This document shows, piece after piece, positions 1 to 13,310 of a DNA stretch of 64,000 nucleotides. Within the stretch, counting starts at the first letter, position 1, and each line of letters opens with the position of its first letter. Under the pieces are notes generated by a model. That model saw only the letters and a list, made by a program, of their open reading frames with translations, ran no database searches and was not told the origin of the DNA. The translations under genes and the position numbers were made by a program. The stretch is from Angiostrongylus vasorum (taxonomy: Eukaryota; Nematoda; Chromadorea; Rhabditida; Metastrongylidae): assembly GCA_018806985.1 (NCBI GenBank), contig JADANN010000464.1, forward strand, positions 62,001-126,000. The letters are read 5' to 3'.

Positions 1-113
1 TCGTTCTCAGCTTGGTACACCCTACCAGGGGATGAATCCCCCCGCTGTACATGGCAGTCCCAACCCACGAACACCTCCGAGCCACGATGAAGCGGTAAAC
101 CGTTGGGAGGACT
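1..113 (-). repeat. SINE-C copy, cut by window edge
   Basis: The stretch matches the 5' part of the ~390-bp family C in reverse orientation. It ends at the family's first bases (cctcccaacggtttaccgc read on the minus strand). The rest of the copy lies outside the window. It is non-coding and probably intronic in the gbb-2-like gene. Confidence 0.7.
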
Positions 114-311
114 CTTATCGCTAGTTTTTTATACATTGGTTTTGGGAAAGAATCCCTTAAAAATCATTTCAAAAGTAGAAAATGAATAAGAGAACAGGTT
201 GTTTCGTTAACGTTGCCAACTAGGCTTGTATGTTAGCCGACTTGACTTTAGATTAGAGAAGCATATGTAAACAGAAACACCTGTCAAATAATTAGATTTA
301 ATTTTGCATAC

Positions 312-3300
312 TTCTGTGCACATGCCGCCAAATAACGCAACAGGACGAGGACGTGATGCGATCAAGTCAAACAGCGCCTTCATACCGAGTGATGTCTTAC
401 ACTGCAAAAAAAGTCATGAATTTAACAAAAATAATATCAATTGATGTTTATTTCAACATATGGGGGTACGATGTGAACTAGTCATAATAATCATCCTTGG
501 GGAGGGGCAGAGTAGCCAATCTACACAGCTGAAAATATCCCTTATCCCTTCAACTCTAAACAAACGTATTTCAGTTACCAAAAAAAAATATGGATATTTC
601 CAAAATGCAAATTTTTCGACGAAGCTTGTTGTTTTTTTTATTATCCTGCGAAATTCGATTCAAATTCTCTACAACAAACGACTAATTTCTTTTTCGTTTT
701 TTCATGGCCGTTACTTTCATTACTAATCATTTAATTAATTTCCGTATCTCGGCAGATTTTTAATACGCATACGTTATTCGTGCCCTATGAATTTCATTTA
801 TATCTGAAATTTCCATAAATAATACGTTAAAAAGAAGTTTTCTTATCCGGAAGAAACTCGTCCTTGCACCTAAGAACTTGTGCTTGCACGTAACGACGAC
901 ACGTCGCTCAAATGACAACTGGGTGACTCATCTCAGCTCCCACTACAGCGCGCCAGCATCGGTCAGCAATCACATTTTATGTGAGCGCCTCCCAATATCG
1001 CTGCATTTCAGCTCAACGACAGTGTCATCGTTACAAAACTGGAATATAGCAGTCCCAAATCGATTTATTGATCGATTTTTCGACGGTCGATGCGTCTGTT
1101 ATCAATAGTATTTCTTTAACGGATTTTAATTATTTCAGAAACACAACTAACAAGATGTAGTCAAGATCTTAATGGTTTGAGAGGCATCGCTATCCATTAG
1201 CCAAATCTTTGAAGTTCAGGTTATTTCACATAAGTCGACATGTACAATATGTATAAGCATCTCTTATTTCTTATTAACCTTAATGCTACTAACAAAAACG
1301 AGTTCAAAATAATCAAATGTAGAAATTGCTTCAAAAAGAAATTTCTAAAGAAATAAAATATTTGCGCCTTCTTTTCTACACATCAAATCCCGAAACGGTA
1401 GCGATATCTTAGTTGTGTTGTTGGTCGAGAAGAACCGTTTGCAATGCTCTGTTTTACTGTTGAAGCACATTTAAATTGAAACCACGCCTCTTGTTAGTTT
1501 CTTTCTAAATCCCACTAGTTTACAACAGCTTTTCTCCAGCTTGGAGTTTTTCTGCTCTTCGCAGAACTGCTTCACATCTACTTTATGAAAGATATTGTAC
1601 TCCTTAAAGAGACTTCTTTCTTACATTGCATTTTTTCTCATTTTCTGAACTAAATTAACCGTGTTTATGTATGTATAAGTAGATGGATGAATGAATGAAT
1701 GGATGGATTGGAGTATGGAGAGGAGGGGGGAGGAGGGACAAAGGAATGGTTGAATTACTAATACGCAATTTCATAGTTTATCACTTTTAATCGCCAGCGA
1801 GTTTAAGAGTCCAATTATTCCAGAAGAAAGCTTGAAAAAAGAAACAAGTTTATAAGACAGTTCGGCGTAGCAGTAAAAAACTACATGATCGCTAGAAAGA
1901 ACCAAAAATGGGAAGCACGAAAAGTCGATAAGGAATACATTATTTGGATAATATAAAGAATAGAACACTATGTTTCCCATTTTACATGGCCCGTTATCAC
2001 ATCTACTGTGCAGATTCCAGCACTTCTAGCATTCGATTCGGCTTCGCCGTATTCATCGTCAACAAAGGTCATCAACCACTTCGCATGTCATTTCCGTTGC
2101 TACATAGGTAGTTTTCCTTATGAACGTCGTAGAACGCTAGCTGAGTCGATTCTATTTAAGTCTTGGAGATAGCCGAGCTGACAGAGTAGGTTGGTGGAGA
2201 GCGTTGTGGGGTGATCGAACCTGTGCCTGCTTCCTGATGGATTGCGTCACTAATCACCGCGCTATCACCCCACCTTCGCCTTGAGTACGGGTACATAAAT
2301 AGAAAAAAATCAAAAGTGCGAAAATAGATAAAGTTCCGTATATTCTAGAGCTAGAAATCCAAGAAACGTTAATGAATGAGTAACTGCTAGAACACTACTG
2401 TAAGTTTGTAGTTGTCTCTATGGTGACATCCTAAACCCATTGTAGGGTAGTCGTCGCCCCACTACCATGGCTACTACCATAACGAATTTTCCAATACTAA
2501 TGTTGAATAACATCACTTTTTGAAAAAGTTGCAACTAAAAGAAAACACTGTTTTTTCTTCGATAAGTAAACAGGAGTTTGATATTATAGAATTTATTAGC
2601 TACCCGCTGATGCTGTAGCTGACGTTTCGGCGGTTTCCGATAAAAGAAAACATGTGCTTTATCGGCTAATTAAAATAGAAAACCCTTAAGATTTTATTAA
2701 TTGATCTAATGGGGTCTTGCGAGATAGTCAAATCAAACAAAGACAAAGTAAAAAACGAGAAAGGAGAGCATAAGAAAGTATACATCACAAATCAACTACG
2801 GAGTCATGCCGAAAATTTAATGTATTTAGTCTAACAATTTGCTAGTTAACCTTAAGCTATTTGAGCTAACTCACAATAGAATGGTTACCAGTGCCTAAAA
2901 TTTACCAGAGCTACTAGAGATCGGTGTTTAGATAATGTTAGTGCTAAACAATAGTTTATGTTCCTCTAAAGAATTGCTCTTGATCACTTGACAATCAACA
3001 GACGTTTGTAATACGTTTGCTTACTAAGTGGACGTCAACACCACTGATATCCAAGAAAAGAGCTTTCTATGATCCTACGTGAACTCATCCGTCTGTCTAA
3101 ACATTAGCTGTTAATAGCACCATATCAGCTCATCATTAACTGTTGGTAGCAACAGAATAGAAACGTCCTGTCTAAACCTTCCAATGGTAAGATCTCATGC
3201 TTGATGTCATACAACAGAAGCAAAAAGTAACATTGACCCCAGCTTTTTCCAAGAGGATGGGGGTTTAAATATCCTTTTAAGTACCACACGAAATTTTGGC

Positions 3301-6300
3301 ATTTTTTGACGTGTAAGTTGATTTCAATTCAAAGTTTCCTCACTTCTCCTTGACGACATGACTTCTAACCAATCATGTAAGCGTCCGAGGTTCAGCCCTA
3401 TTCCAGTTCACAACCAGCATTCTTTTCTTTTTACTTTTTTCGCACCTTTTTCTTCAAACGTGAAGCATTTATGGCAGTTACCTGAAAGCGCTGAGAGTTC
3501 ACTTAGTGTAAGGGTTTGTTTTTAGAAAGAATAAGAAAAAAGCGTACAAAGCAACTCCAGAGCGCATTCAAATTCTCCAAAAGACAATGACAATCCATCA
3601 ATGATAAATCGAACCTGCCAAATGTTTCCTAGGCCTCGAATTTAATTCTCAATATTCCGATAACGTCAAAAAATGATTTCAGTGACAAGGAACTTACTCG
3701 GCAGCTTTGAAAAGTGTGGCATAAATGGATGAGAATATTACTACTTGAAGGTCGTTCCACGAAAATGCTTGTTTAGAGGAATTTTTTTGACATTTAACTA
3801 ATCTTTATAACTTTTTCTATAAGTTAGCACTCGTATGGAATCATAAAAAGATAACTGGAGTTGACTGAAAGGCAAAAAACGAAAGTCAGCTAAAGGTTTA
3901 CTCGATCGTTCTAAGAAATATTGTCCAAGCTCCACAGTGCATTAGAAATATTGTTTCAAAGCAAAATAAACTTTTAGCTTCAGCGAAAATAATCTTGATA
4001 CTGATATGACGTATTCCTAGATGAAGAAAAGAGAAATCTGTAGGACTTTCACCTGTATAGATCGAATAAAGGATAAAGACAGTTGGAATTAAGGACAGGT
4101 GGAAAGATTTAACCAGAGAACAGTGCATCAGCCATTCCAAGCATCCTGCATTTTCACTTGTAGTCACTTTAAGATACTTGCCTAAATGCTAAGACGACTA
4201 TCTTCTCTTGGTCTCAGCACTTTCCCAATCGCTTCATTGTCTTGGAACCGCAATCTATAGAAGCGATCGTATGCAATTGTTTAGGCTACAATATAAGACT
4301 CTGCTCTCTCATTTCACTATCTAGTGCTGGTCTTACATGATTTTCTTTAGAAACCCGAGTTAGTGTGCTAGAGCGTTTTGAGATCGTCACCACATCGCAG
4401 GCAATGCGGCTTTTGTAGTCTGGAGAGATATTTGCTGCTTCGAAACTTGTCGTGCAGGAGGCGAGATTCCAGTGGCAGCAGCGAATCCAGTGGTTAGTAG
4501 ATGGACAATTCGATCATGGATGATGTGGCAAGCCTACATCAATTGTAACTGCTGAAAATATCGGATGACCCACAGGAAAGTTTTTATTCGTGCTTCTGCT
4601 TGAAGAGTGGGCCTCGCAACCTTTTAAGGGACGGTTGGAATGTGATTATTTTCATACAACATGCACTATTTTCAATTTTTTTTTGTTGGTAGGACACTTA
4701 TGCGTTACTGGACCATCCGTGTGATGTAGGTAGATGAATTCATAGGTATCCTGTCGAACCTTCCAAAAGCAGAAGTGAAGTTGAGTTGCTACAAGCGACC
4801 CTCATCTTTCTCCTATATGTTTTTTTTCGTTGACAGCAGTTAAGTGCAAACGTTCATTCTGGTCGTTGTGAATGGTAAAATGGGAAAACACAACCGCCCA
4901 AATATCTATAAAAAAACGTCTAAGCCCATGCGGAAGACATCAGTCAATCCGCCGTTGCGAAGACAGCAGCGAACAGAAGAAGTTCGTAGCCGTTCTGGTC
5001 CAAGCGTTATCTCCATGCCTTCCGCCGTCATTTGGGAATGCACCACATGGCCAGCACTGCAACTAATCGGCTCTACGTCCTCAATATAGCAGAATATCCT
5101 TGGCTTCCACATATAGTCGAGGAAATCTATTCTTAAGTTGACAGTAGAATAAAAGATGGCGCGTCAGACATCAATGGAATTCTTATAGATGAGCCATGCA
5201 TTCGACTCCGTTCATAGCATTACAAGAATGATTGAATGTATATATCTAATGCATACAAAGACTTGAGATGGCTTAAGAATGTACCAAGTGCTACCCGCCT
5301 AGACTAGTTCAGTGTCAATATGACGACACCAGACGGACGGAAAGCATGCAGAGGCTGCAGTGAAGATCGAACCCAGACTCTGTGCGTACTGCAGAGCAGC
5401 TCAAACTACTGTGCTATAAACGGACGTGAACATAAAGAATTAAACAAATTTCAAGTGTTGAGCGGAAAACTTTCTGTTTCTACGAAAAAATAGTAAAAGT
5501 TCCGAGTGTCTTGGGGGATTTGAGGCAATTACTGTGGAAAACTACGTAGGCGGAACAGATGACGAGTTAAAACACCAGATTTAAGAAAAAAAAACAACCA
5601 AACGGAAGAAAAAAGTGAGGAATAATAGAAAACAATGGAGAAATTTTCATTACTAGGATATGTCAACTTCGAAAATATTGACCTCAGGATTGTAAACTTT
5701 CCCATGTCTACCAGTTGTGTAACGAGCTCATGAAATACCAACCCCGTATTCATGTTCTTCTAAGAACCTTGTTGTTTTCTTTCACATTCCTGCAACTGCT
5801 GCACTTTTCGTTTCTTCTTAGTTTATATTCGAATGTAATCCTTCAAATCACATCAATTCAGCCTCGATTCCATGACCAAAGCTCTCCCATCCCACTCTAC
5901 CATCTCGCTACTCAACGAAATTTTTTCACCTAGATTGAGTAAACGATCCGATTATAAGTGATCGCCAGTACTTATACAATCGACAGTAACTGATTGAAGT
6001 TTAGACATGAAAAAAAATTGTGGACGAAAATCTGCTCTAATCAGAAACCATTCCACATGAATCTTGGAATACAAGCGGTTTGAAGAGCACTTCAAAGACT
6101 TCACCTAAATGCCAATTTATCGCTTCACTTGCAACTTTTTTACCTTAAAGTTTCTTCACATTGAAAACAAAATCTCTGTCGACACAACATCTTTCGAAGC
6201 ACATTCATATCCAAAAAACTTCTTAATACCAATAAGAGAAGGAAAAACTCGATGCCGTTAGTGCTTTCTTTTATTGGAATTGCTTTCTACTCTCTCTCTT

Positions 6301-7106
6301 TTTGCTCTCTATCTATCTACTTATCCATTTCTCAGTCAATTTTTTTTACTTTCTTTTTGTTTTTACCTTGAGCAACACATTGACAACAAGGCGTTTTTTT
6401 CATTGCCTTATCATCAGGCTTTTTCTAACACGGATGAATGTGTATAAACAGATATAAACACGTAGTTCCTATCACGACGGTAAAAGTATGTGTGCTCATA
6501 TATAACTGGAATCGTCGCGAACATCTTTAAAAATAAATTCTCATCTTTCTGAACTTATGCTGCCTTCTAAGACACTGCTACAGGAAGAAGAATACCACAA
6601 TCCAGAAATTTTTTTCTGCAATAGGTCTCACAACGTTTTCCTCTCCTCGTTTTAAAAGAGTAGAAGTGGCGTATAATGATATGAACAGGCAAAAAGCTTC
6701 GATAGAAGTTGCCTTCAGGCGACCAGCGAGCGTAAGAATGGTCGTAAGAAGGAATTCCCTTCAAATCATCCCTGCTTGTCTTCATCGAATTCTGGATAAA
6801 ACAAACGATGTAAAAAAAGTAGTCGTTGCTTACCTTTGTATCCTTATAGATGAGTTCCAGCTTGAAACCATTCAAAATACACGAGTGGTTCTGAATAAAG
6901 TCCAAAGCCAGCTTGATAGCCGGTACGACATCGAACGGTTTCTTGTCGAGAGAATTCGGTAGAACTGACGTCATGAACACTCCAATCGGAACCGGTGTAC
7001 CACCTGCACGTGGTTTACACGATAGTCCAATGACGATTTGTGATGTTAGAATGGCATACATCACAATAATGCACCACATTTTCATATGTACGAGCGGGCA
7101 ATTCAT
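312..7106 (-). CDS. gbb-2: GABA-B receptor subunit 2-like, first two exons (partial)
   Basis: Class C G-protein-coupled receptor, the inhibitory metabotropic GABA receptor partner subunit of the neuronal plasma membrane. Exon 1 is 6834-7106 (91 codons). It has a hydrophobic signal peptide at about residues 8-27, then the start of the Venus-flytrap ligand-binding lobe (PVPIGVFMTSVLP, then VPAIKLALDFIQN and KLELIYKDTK). It ends at an AAG/GTAAGC donor. Exon 2 is 312-401 (30 codons). It follows a TTTTTTTGCAG acceptor and reads CKTSLGMKALFDL...VALFGGMCTE, ending at GTATGC. The phase-0 join puts the Cys exactly where vertebrate GABBR2 has its DTECDNAKGLKAFYD segment. The VALFGGMC stretch fits GABBR2 (VFGGVC) better than GABBR1. 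I chose the ATG at 7106 because it gives the best signal peptide; an ATG seven codons later (at 7085) is an alternative. Later exons lie beyond the left edge. The intervening 6.4-kb intron holds repeats only. The identity rests on remembered family sequences. Confidence 0.85.
1676..1716. repeat. imperfect tetranucleotide repeat (GATG/AATG)
   Basis: A short simple repeat of gatg/aatg units inside intron 1 of the gbb-2-like gene. Confidence 0.6.
2105..2275 (-). repeat. degenerate SINE-A head
   Basis: The right end (gatcgaacctgtgcctgc...tcaccgcgctatcacccc) matches the reversed tRNA-like head of family A, with B-box-like and A-box-like segments on the minus strand. The body is poorly preserved. 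It lies in intron 1 of the gbb-2-like gene. Confidence 0.4.
2618..2645 (-). ncRNA. hammerhead-like remnant
   Basis: On the minus strand the 3' half of the small hammerhead motif is present (ACCGCCGAAACGTCAGC), but the CUGANGA half is lost. It is probably the end of a decayed Penelope-like copy. Confidence 0.35.
5190..5420 (-). repeat. SINE-A copy, diverged
   Basis: It carries the family A tail (gccatgcattcgactcc, gattgaatg) at the left and the tRNA-like head (gatcgaaccc...gtactgcagagc...actgtgcta) at the right, so the head runs on the minus strand. The middle is diverged. It lies in intron 1 of the gbb-2-like gene. Confidence 0.5.
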
Positions 7107-9004
7107 TATGAAAGCACATCGGACGGAATCTAGCAAATCTAGCAGGCCCTTTATAGTTCTAGTGATAGCGGTTTAAAATAAAGTCCGTCTCAAATAGCAG
7201 ATCGATTTGCCGTTGAGCAGTTGTCATACGGACCGAAAAAATGAGACAACCGACTGGCTGGGGCGGGGTCAAAGCCGATGGTGGGAGGCGCCAGAGATGA
7301 ACGTAAAGAATATGGAAGAAATTGTTTCACGACGAAAACGCACAACCAACTTCAGCCTTTCAACTTCATCAACTACCTAAGAAAGCACATAAGTACTAGA
7401 CAGCATTATTCAGCCGTAGTTAATCACCCACGAAAGCTGCAACTATGTTCAACTGGCCCACAAACAATTGCGTCATCAGTGACTTCTTAGCGTGCAGCAC
7501 TATGATTTTTGTTATATAAATGCAAATTTGTGTACAGAAAGCGTTAGGACAACTATCCTGGAACTTCCAAGGGGGTAGAATCTTTCTCGAGCAGTTACTA
7601 GTAAAATGAAAATCTTTCTAGGAGCAATATAATTCTCTGTGAAAACGGGCAATTGAAGAAAATGTTCAACCATCATGTAGAATTAAAACCGCTGATTAAA
7701 AACTAAATAGAGTTATAACAGAAAAGTCTAATTGGATAAGTCGAAAGACAAATCACATCTAATTCAGGGTGACGTAAGTGCAAACAGTTAGCACGAACAA
7801 CAACGCTTCTAACAAACGAAAACAATACCCTCAGCTGAAAAGACATAAAAATTTCATCTTCTCATAAACTCCGATAAACAGTTGCTGAAAGATTTGCTGA
7901 GAACTGGAGTACATTACAGTCTTTTACAGAAAAGAGGTCAATTTTTGAGGGTATAACTTGAAAAAAGTGTCTTAGCTCTCCCAGTATTCCATTTCTTCTC
8001 AAGAATATGGTGAGATGAACATATTTTGAACTGGAACTATTTAGTATACCTTATTTTTACAGATATTTTCCTTATCTTTGCTCCCACTTATATTATTTCT
8101 TTACATAAAACATCTACGAATTTCAAAAACACATGTTGAGTTGGAAGTACTTCATATCTGCAGTACTTATTCCGTTAAGCATTGCTAGAAGAAGAAGCGG
8201 ATTCGAAGGAATACTCATGATGCTGACTTCGTGCCGTTATTTTTTGTACATTTCAGGCTTGGTTTCACTTTTCTCACTCACTATCCTACCCTCTTGCTTA
8301 CTCTCACTCCCTAACCCTCCTTCTCTCTATTCCATCCCTTCATTCTTTCCCTCTATTTTTTCGTCTACTTCTTGCGTCATTTTAAATCTGGGTAATACCG
8401 ATCTGTCTGTCTTAATTCCTTCAATACCATTTGTAGTTCCAAATTGAACGACTAGACTAGAAGAAACTAACAAAAAAAATAAGTGCATATTAAAAAATAA
8501 TGACATGGCAATAAGTGGAATGAAAATCGTTGGACAGAGGAGTGAAAAGAAGAATGAGAGAGATTTCAGAAAAAAACGGCAGTCACATTAAAGCCTAGAG
8601 AATGTTTTTTGTGAAGTTTTGTTTGACCATTAAGCAGCAATATTTCTTCTCAAGAGCCCGTCATGGCACTCTAAGTGCTGCCTTGCTGCCAAAAAGAGGG
8701 AGCTCTCCTAATTAGCACTTGTTTATTTGAATGGTCCACCATCACAATGAGTCCTTCAGACTCAAGCACACACACTTTCCATCTGAATGGGTTCTTAAAC
8801 AAACATAAGTAGAAACCCAAAAAAAGACTAAATTTTTCGATTGGTGAGAGCTTTCGGCTTGGCGGGTACCAAGAAACGAGTATTAATACAACTTTGAACA
8901 TGGGGGTGATTAACAACAATAGTGGTTCACTCGTAACACTAAGGTTTTAGCTGGAAGCTTTGAATATCTTCCCAGTTTAGGTGATCCCGCCAAGGAATAA
9001 ACCC
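7107..9004. other. intergenic, no gene seen
   Basis: This stretch lies upstream of the gbb-2-like start. I see no convincing exon. A pyrimidine-rich tract lies at about 8270-8370. A minus-strand frame at 8671-8780 looks weakly protein-like but has no partner exon. Any promoter of the gbb-2-like gene should lie in the first part. Confidence 0.4.
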
Positions 9005-9375
9005 TGTGCCACGCATTACAATAAGACGGCTATGACAAAGCTGTAAACAATCGGCAGTAGGGTGGATCCCAACACTTCCATTCATTTCGTTGTCTCGTAT
9101 CACTTATTTAAGACGGTGTTCGGATTTATGTGTGGGCTCTACTGCCACCCGATGACTTTTGTCTTCCTCGTGAATCTGGTTGAATGGTAGTCCAATTGAT
9201 TGCCCCTATACGCCCGGCGTAGCTCTGCTAAGAGCTCTCCTAGCTTGTAGGAACTTTATCTAGACAAATCTAGCGCTAGTTTGCCGGTGACTGTGGGATT
9301 CAGAATTGGTCTAACTCCGGGTCAAACCGAGGGGGTATGGTGCATGTTTTGTTGCTCGACACATATAACCACTGC
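9005..9375 (-). repeat. possible diverged SINE-A-like element
   Basis: The right end (cgggtcaaaccgaggg...cacatataaccactgcgct) resembles the reversed tRNA-like SINE-A head. A second tRNA-like scrap (gatggtcgaaccagggacc) follows at about 9707-9760. The body is not clearly aligned to the family. Confidence 0.3.
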
Positions 9376-10154
9376 GCTTCGTTCACCGTTTAGCGCTTTA
9401 TTTTTTTAAAAAAGTTCAAACACAACATGGAAGCACGGAATAAGCTCGTTTTACAACAGTTCGTACAATATAAAACGCTTAAATAAACCGGTCTTCAAAA
9501 TTTATGGTGATCTCGGCCAAATCCCCTTTTTGTTCTTTCCATATTACTTCTTCGATCATATGAACTGAAAGAGGCGACTGTGGATTTGGCTTGTATTATA
9601 GGGAAACAACAAGCTCATGATTCATCTGTGGTCTAGCGAGTGCTTTTTCCTTCCCTGGCGACTCTACTACTAATTAAATGAGCCCGGCTTATGCAAAGCA
9701 CCGTAGGAGCGACGGTGATGGTCGAACCAGGGACCGCGTGCTTTAGAGTTGTGCATAATTGTACTGTACTATGCATCTTGTATAAATACTTTCGTAATGT
9801 AGTAATAAGAATGGTAATTCATAGACCATACACTAGAAAAATCACTTTTTTCCCCTTCGTTTTGCACTTTTTAAATGCTCCAATAAATAATAAAAATAAA
9901 ACAAAGAATAATAGTTTAGTAAATACAAACTAAACATAAACGGTTAAACTAAATGCATATTTTATGTAATTAGTGAAGGGAACCTTTAGATTTATAATAA
10001 TCCAAATTTGTATTGCCGTTTCTACCCCACCTCGAAGACGTTATTGTTCAAAAGATAATCCTAAAGATATATTATCTTAAGACGACCCTTTAATTTTTTT
10101 AAACACACACCTTTCCAACACCGATTTTGTATTGGTTTGCAATATTTCGCGCGC

Positions 10155-10270
10155 ATAGTCCATCATAAAAGTTTGTTGTAACACAATGGTAAGACGGCCT
10201 CCAACACACACATGGTCGTTGGTTCTACCTCACACCCGAGTAAACCAAGCCATACATCATTCCACGTCTG
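10155..10270 (+). repeat. tRNA-like SINE fragment
   Basis: A-box-like (taacacaatggtaagacgg) and B-box-like (ggttctacc) segments lie about 35 bp apart and are followed by accaagccat, as in the family A head-body junction. Confidence 0.35.
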
Positions 10271-10394
10271 CAAACTGCTACGGAGAAGCCATCTTTTGCC
10301 TTTACAGTGATTTCTACAGTTTATCCAATGTACGGTAATACAGTAGTCCAATAATATCATAATAAAAGAAAATAGAAGGCGAAGCTTTTTGTCA

Positions 10395-10650
10395 TCATCA
10401 ATGCTTGATGGATTCACTGTACATTCGACTCCACTCGAATCCTAGAGATGATTGAATACGTAATTGACCTACAACATGACTTCGTGCGGTCCAGCGATGT
10501 GTCAAGTCATTCTTTTTTATCCACCTAGCCTTGTCTGGCAATAAACAGTCAACAGGTGGAATCTTGCTCGGCCAGCAACGAGTGATCGAGCAGAACACCA
10601 CATGTCAGCTGTAGTGCGCTGCAAATCACTACGCCGCATGCGGCCTTAAT
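10395..10650 (-). repeat. SINE-A copy, diverged
   Basis: It follows the family A body order (tcgactccact, gattgaatac, cagcgatgtgtcaagtca, gtctggcaat), with the head reading on the minus strand and ending near 10650. Confidence 0.5.
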
Positions 10651-10667
10651 TGAATACATCATGGCTC

Positions 10668-10772
10668 CATTATTATTATTATTGTCATTATTATTATTAC
10701 TATTATTATTATCATTATCATTATCATTACACTTATCATTATTGTTATTATTATGGCTATCATTATTACGTT
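10668..10772. repeat. ATT/ATC trinucleotide microsatellite
   Basis: About 105 bp of attatt/atcatt units directly follow the diverged SINE-A copy. Confidence 0.9.
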
Positions 10773-10779
10773 ATCCCAT

Positions 10780-12770
10780 TATTATATGCTAGAATTCGAT
10801 TTCGTTTATAATTATCTGCATCCCATTTAGTTTCACCTGTCTTCCCGTTGATTATCCAATGACGAGTTAGCGCAGTAAAAGTATGCTTTGTTCTTGCCTC
10901 ATCGAAGACTAGCCTAGTAATTTCTGTTCTCTCTAGGTACTGGGTGAGCATTACACTTTTTTTTGGATTCTTGCGAAGAATCCTGACCTTTTAGGGGGAG
11001 GGGTTCTCCACAATGCGAGCTTGACATCCAGTGAGCACATTAACACGCAGCTCCTGTGCACTAGATGTCTGACCAGTCTGATTTTAACCGTGCAACGACT
11101 AATTGTTCTTTATTTTCTAGCTGCATAGGTAAGCTCGCACTTATGATTATTAGCAGCTGCAACCATGACCTTCAGTCATTCTGCGATCCAACTTCATTTG
11201 TTATTGAGGGACGATTATCTTTCACACCTCTCTTCATGCTTTCCCCACTCCTTTTTCCCTGTTCTTTTTTTTCACCGAACAGTTGAACATACAATATCTT
11301 TCTCAGCGATAAATTGTTGCCTTATTTTGGTGTTTCCTTACACCGATTTCAGCCAATTTCATTGCGTCGGTTGCGTGCGACAATCAATCACCGCCACTCT
11401 TGAAACCACTCAAGATCACTGCAAAATCATCAACAGCTCACGAATATGCTTGAGTGTTGAATGTGTTGAAGCACATGGTGTAAAAAGTGTTTCTCGATGA
11501 ACTGATGATCGATCACTTCCAGAGTTACCAACTAAATTGACGAGCGATTACTTCCCGCAGAAATTTGAGTTCTTCAATATCACCTATTCGCGGAAGAATC
11601 CTAAAAATCTCATCGTAATCGATTTTAAGATGTACTTTCCGTTTATTTCTATGGTTCACTGCCTCATCGTGGCTAAGAGAGAAGGAAAAACAGTGCTCCT
11701 GAATGTCGTGTTACGGCAAAGTGTGGATTTATCCTTCAGCAAACTCATCCAAACAGAGGAGCATGGGATTTCCATTTTAGGACCACACTAGGAGTAAACA
11801 TATTCAAAGTAAAGGCGCTGAAACTTGTTCAATGCTGCACAATTACTTAAAACCAAAACAAAAAGGCATCATATCAAAGAGTCTGATGTTCTTGCTGCCC
11901 GTTGAATGTTGAGTGTGCGAAGCCCATTGAATAGCTGTGGTGTGCGAATATAGATAAAAAAGTATAGGAAAGTGGAGTTTATTTTTTGCTGATCCTTTGA
12001 ATTTTACTTTTCCCATAGTTCCAAGAAAGCCGTGAAAAAATAGTTGTTGGTCCTTGTGGATCAAGGCGAGGATTATCGCCTTACGTCGAATGGCTTTCGT
12101 CAACGACAACGATGACTCCCAGCGTAGGCTTGTTCCTACTATGAAATTCCTGGATCGTATTTACGGAAACAGTGAAATTTAGAAGGATTCAGAGATTACG
12201 GTGACGTCCCTATTCCGGTATTACTAATTCACACCGCATTTTTCAAGCGCAGGACAGATTGTTTCTTCTTGACTTCTTTTCCTTTATTTCCTGGATGTAA
12301 TGCGATATACACACACAGTATTTAGGTTTTTGGTACAGAACTTTCCCGTTCAACGGTAGATTGCGACGAGAGTGTTCAAGAACGTAAGCCATCGGATGTT
12401 TTAGAAAATTATAAACATAACTGAGAACGACGACTATCGGACACCTATTTTATCACAAACTTGCCAAGAAAAGCCATAAATTCCTCCTAGAAAGGCAGTA
12501 ATATGTTTAACTAATTACAGTCTTTGGCGGCTTTTTCGATGCGTATCGATTTTTTTTATTGATAACTAGTAAAACGCTTGTGAAAAAAGAATTGTAAATC
12601 AGGTTTATATAATGGACTTTCACCTCTCGCGAGATGAAATTCCAATTCCTAAATCTTTTCATTATTCAAAATATGAGACGCAAAAGAAAATGCGACTTTT
12701 ACGGTCTAGAAAATCATAATGAAATTGGTAACATAAGGGAACTTGTATCTCATTAGAATCTGCTGTTTCT
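10780..12770. other. unassigned stretch
   Basis: Open frames at 11165-11500 and 11537-11791 (plus) contain Cys-containing or hydrophobic segments next to AG acceptors. They do not join into a recognisable protein. No family repeat is obvious. I cannot tell whether this is an unrecognised gene or decayed repeat. Confidence 0.3.
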
Positions 12771-12774
12771 CAGT

Positions 12775-13310
12775 TCTTATAAATGTGTCGTTCTTTTTTC
12801 AGCAATCGCGAGGTTGCTATTCAGCACAAGTTTACTTCCGTACACATAGAACACAAACAAAACAACGGTAGCTGACATTTCCGGCAGTATCGCCTTCTTC
12901 AGAACCTGGAAGGGTACACTTGTACGTAATTTGCTAGGTCAAACACTTCAACAGCACAAGCAGAAAGATGAAAACCTAAGCGATAATTACACGATCTGCA
13001 GCTTCTCGAAAAACCCATCTTTTTTTTACCTGCCTTCTACCCGGGAAGAAGAACTGCTTAGATGGTCGCATATGGTTGATGACTGAACCACCCCTCGTCA
13101 AAAAACAGTTCTGAGATACGGAGCTAGATCACGTTTTATCATTGGGCATTCTTCCATGTTACTTGTTCTCCGGTTCTTGGCATTTATCCAAAAGGCCTCA
13201 AGAAGTTTGCGCTTGTGCGAGGAAAGCGACTTTTGTATAAAAATCGTCTTCTCTATGCTTTTTGTATCCCATGCGTTCCTAGTGGATGTCTACGACAACA
13301 CGACGTTTTG
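12775..13310 (-). mobile_element. Penelope-like element 3' end fragment
   Basis: Read on the minus strand, this carries the decayed C-terminal coding tail of a Penelope-like element (the segment equivalent to KTLEAFW). A terminal segment follows with a hammerhead-like motif and the end aaaagaacgacacattt. It is the mirror image of the copy at 14788-15385. The frames are broken. Confidence 0.7.
12871..12905 (-). ncRNA. hammerhead-like motif, damaged 3' core
   Basis: The minus strand reads CTGAAGA, stem II AGGC/GCC with loop gatact, then GGAAATGTCAGC. The 5' core and stem II are intact. An extra G and a C-to-T change break GAAACGTC. Confidence 0.5.

Noticed and set aside
6567..6833. Extension of the gbb-2-like exon 1 frame
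   Set aside because: A strong AAG/GTAAGC donor lies at 6834/6833, and the exon 2 join restores family sequence. The extension is intron.
8133..8447. 104-aa plus-strand frame rich in Ser, Leu and Pro
   Set aside because: It derives from a pyrimidine-rich tract, with no domain and no splice partner.
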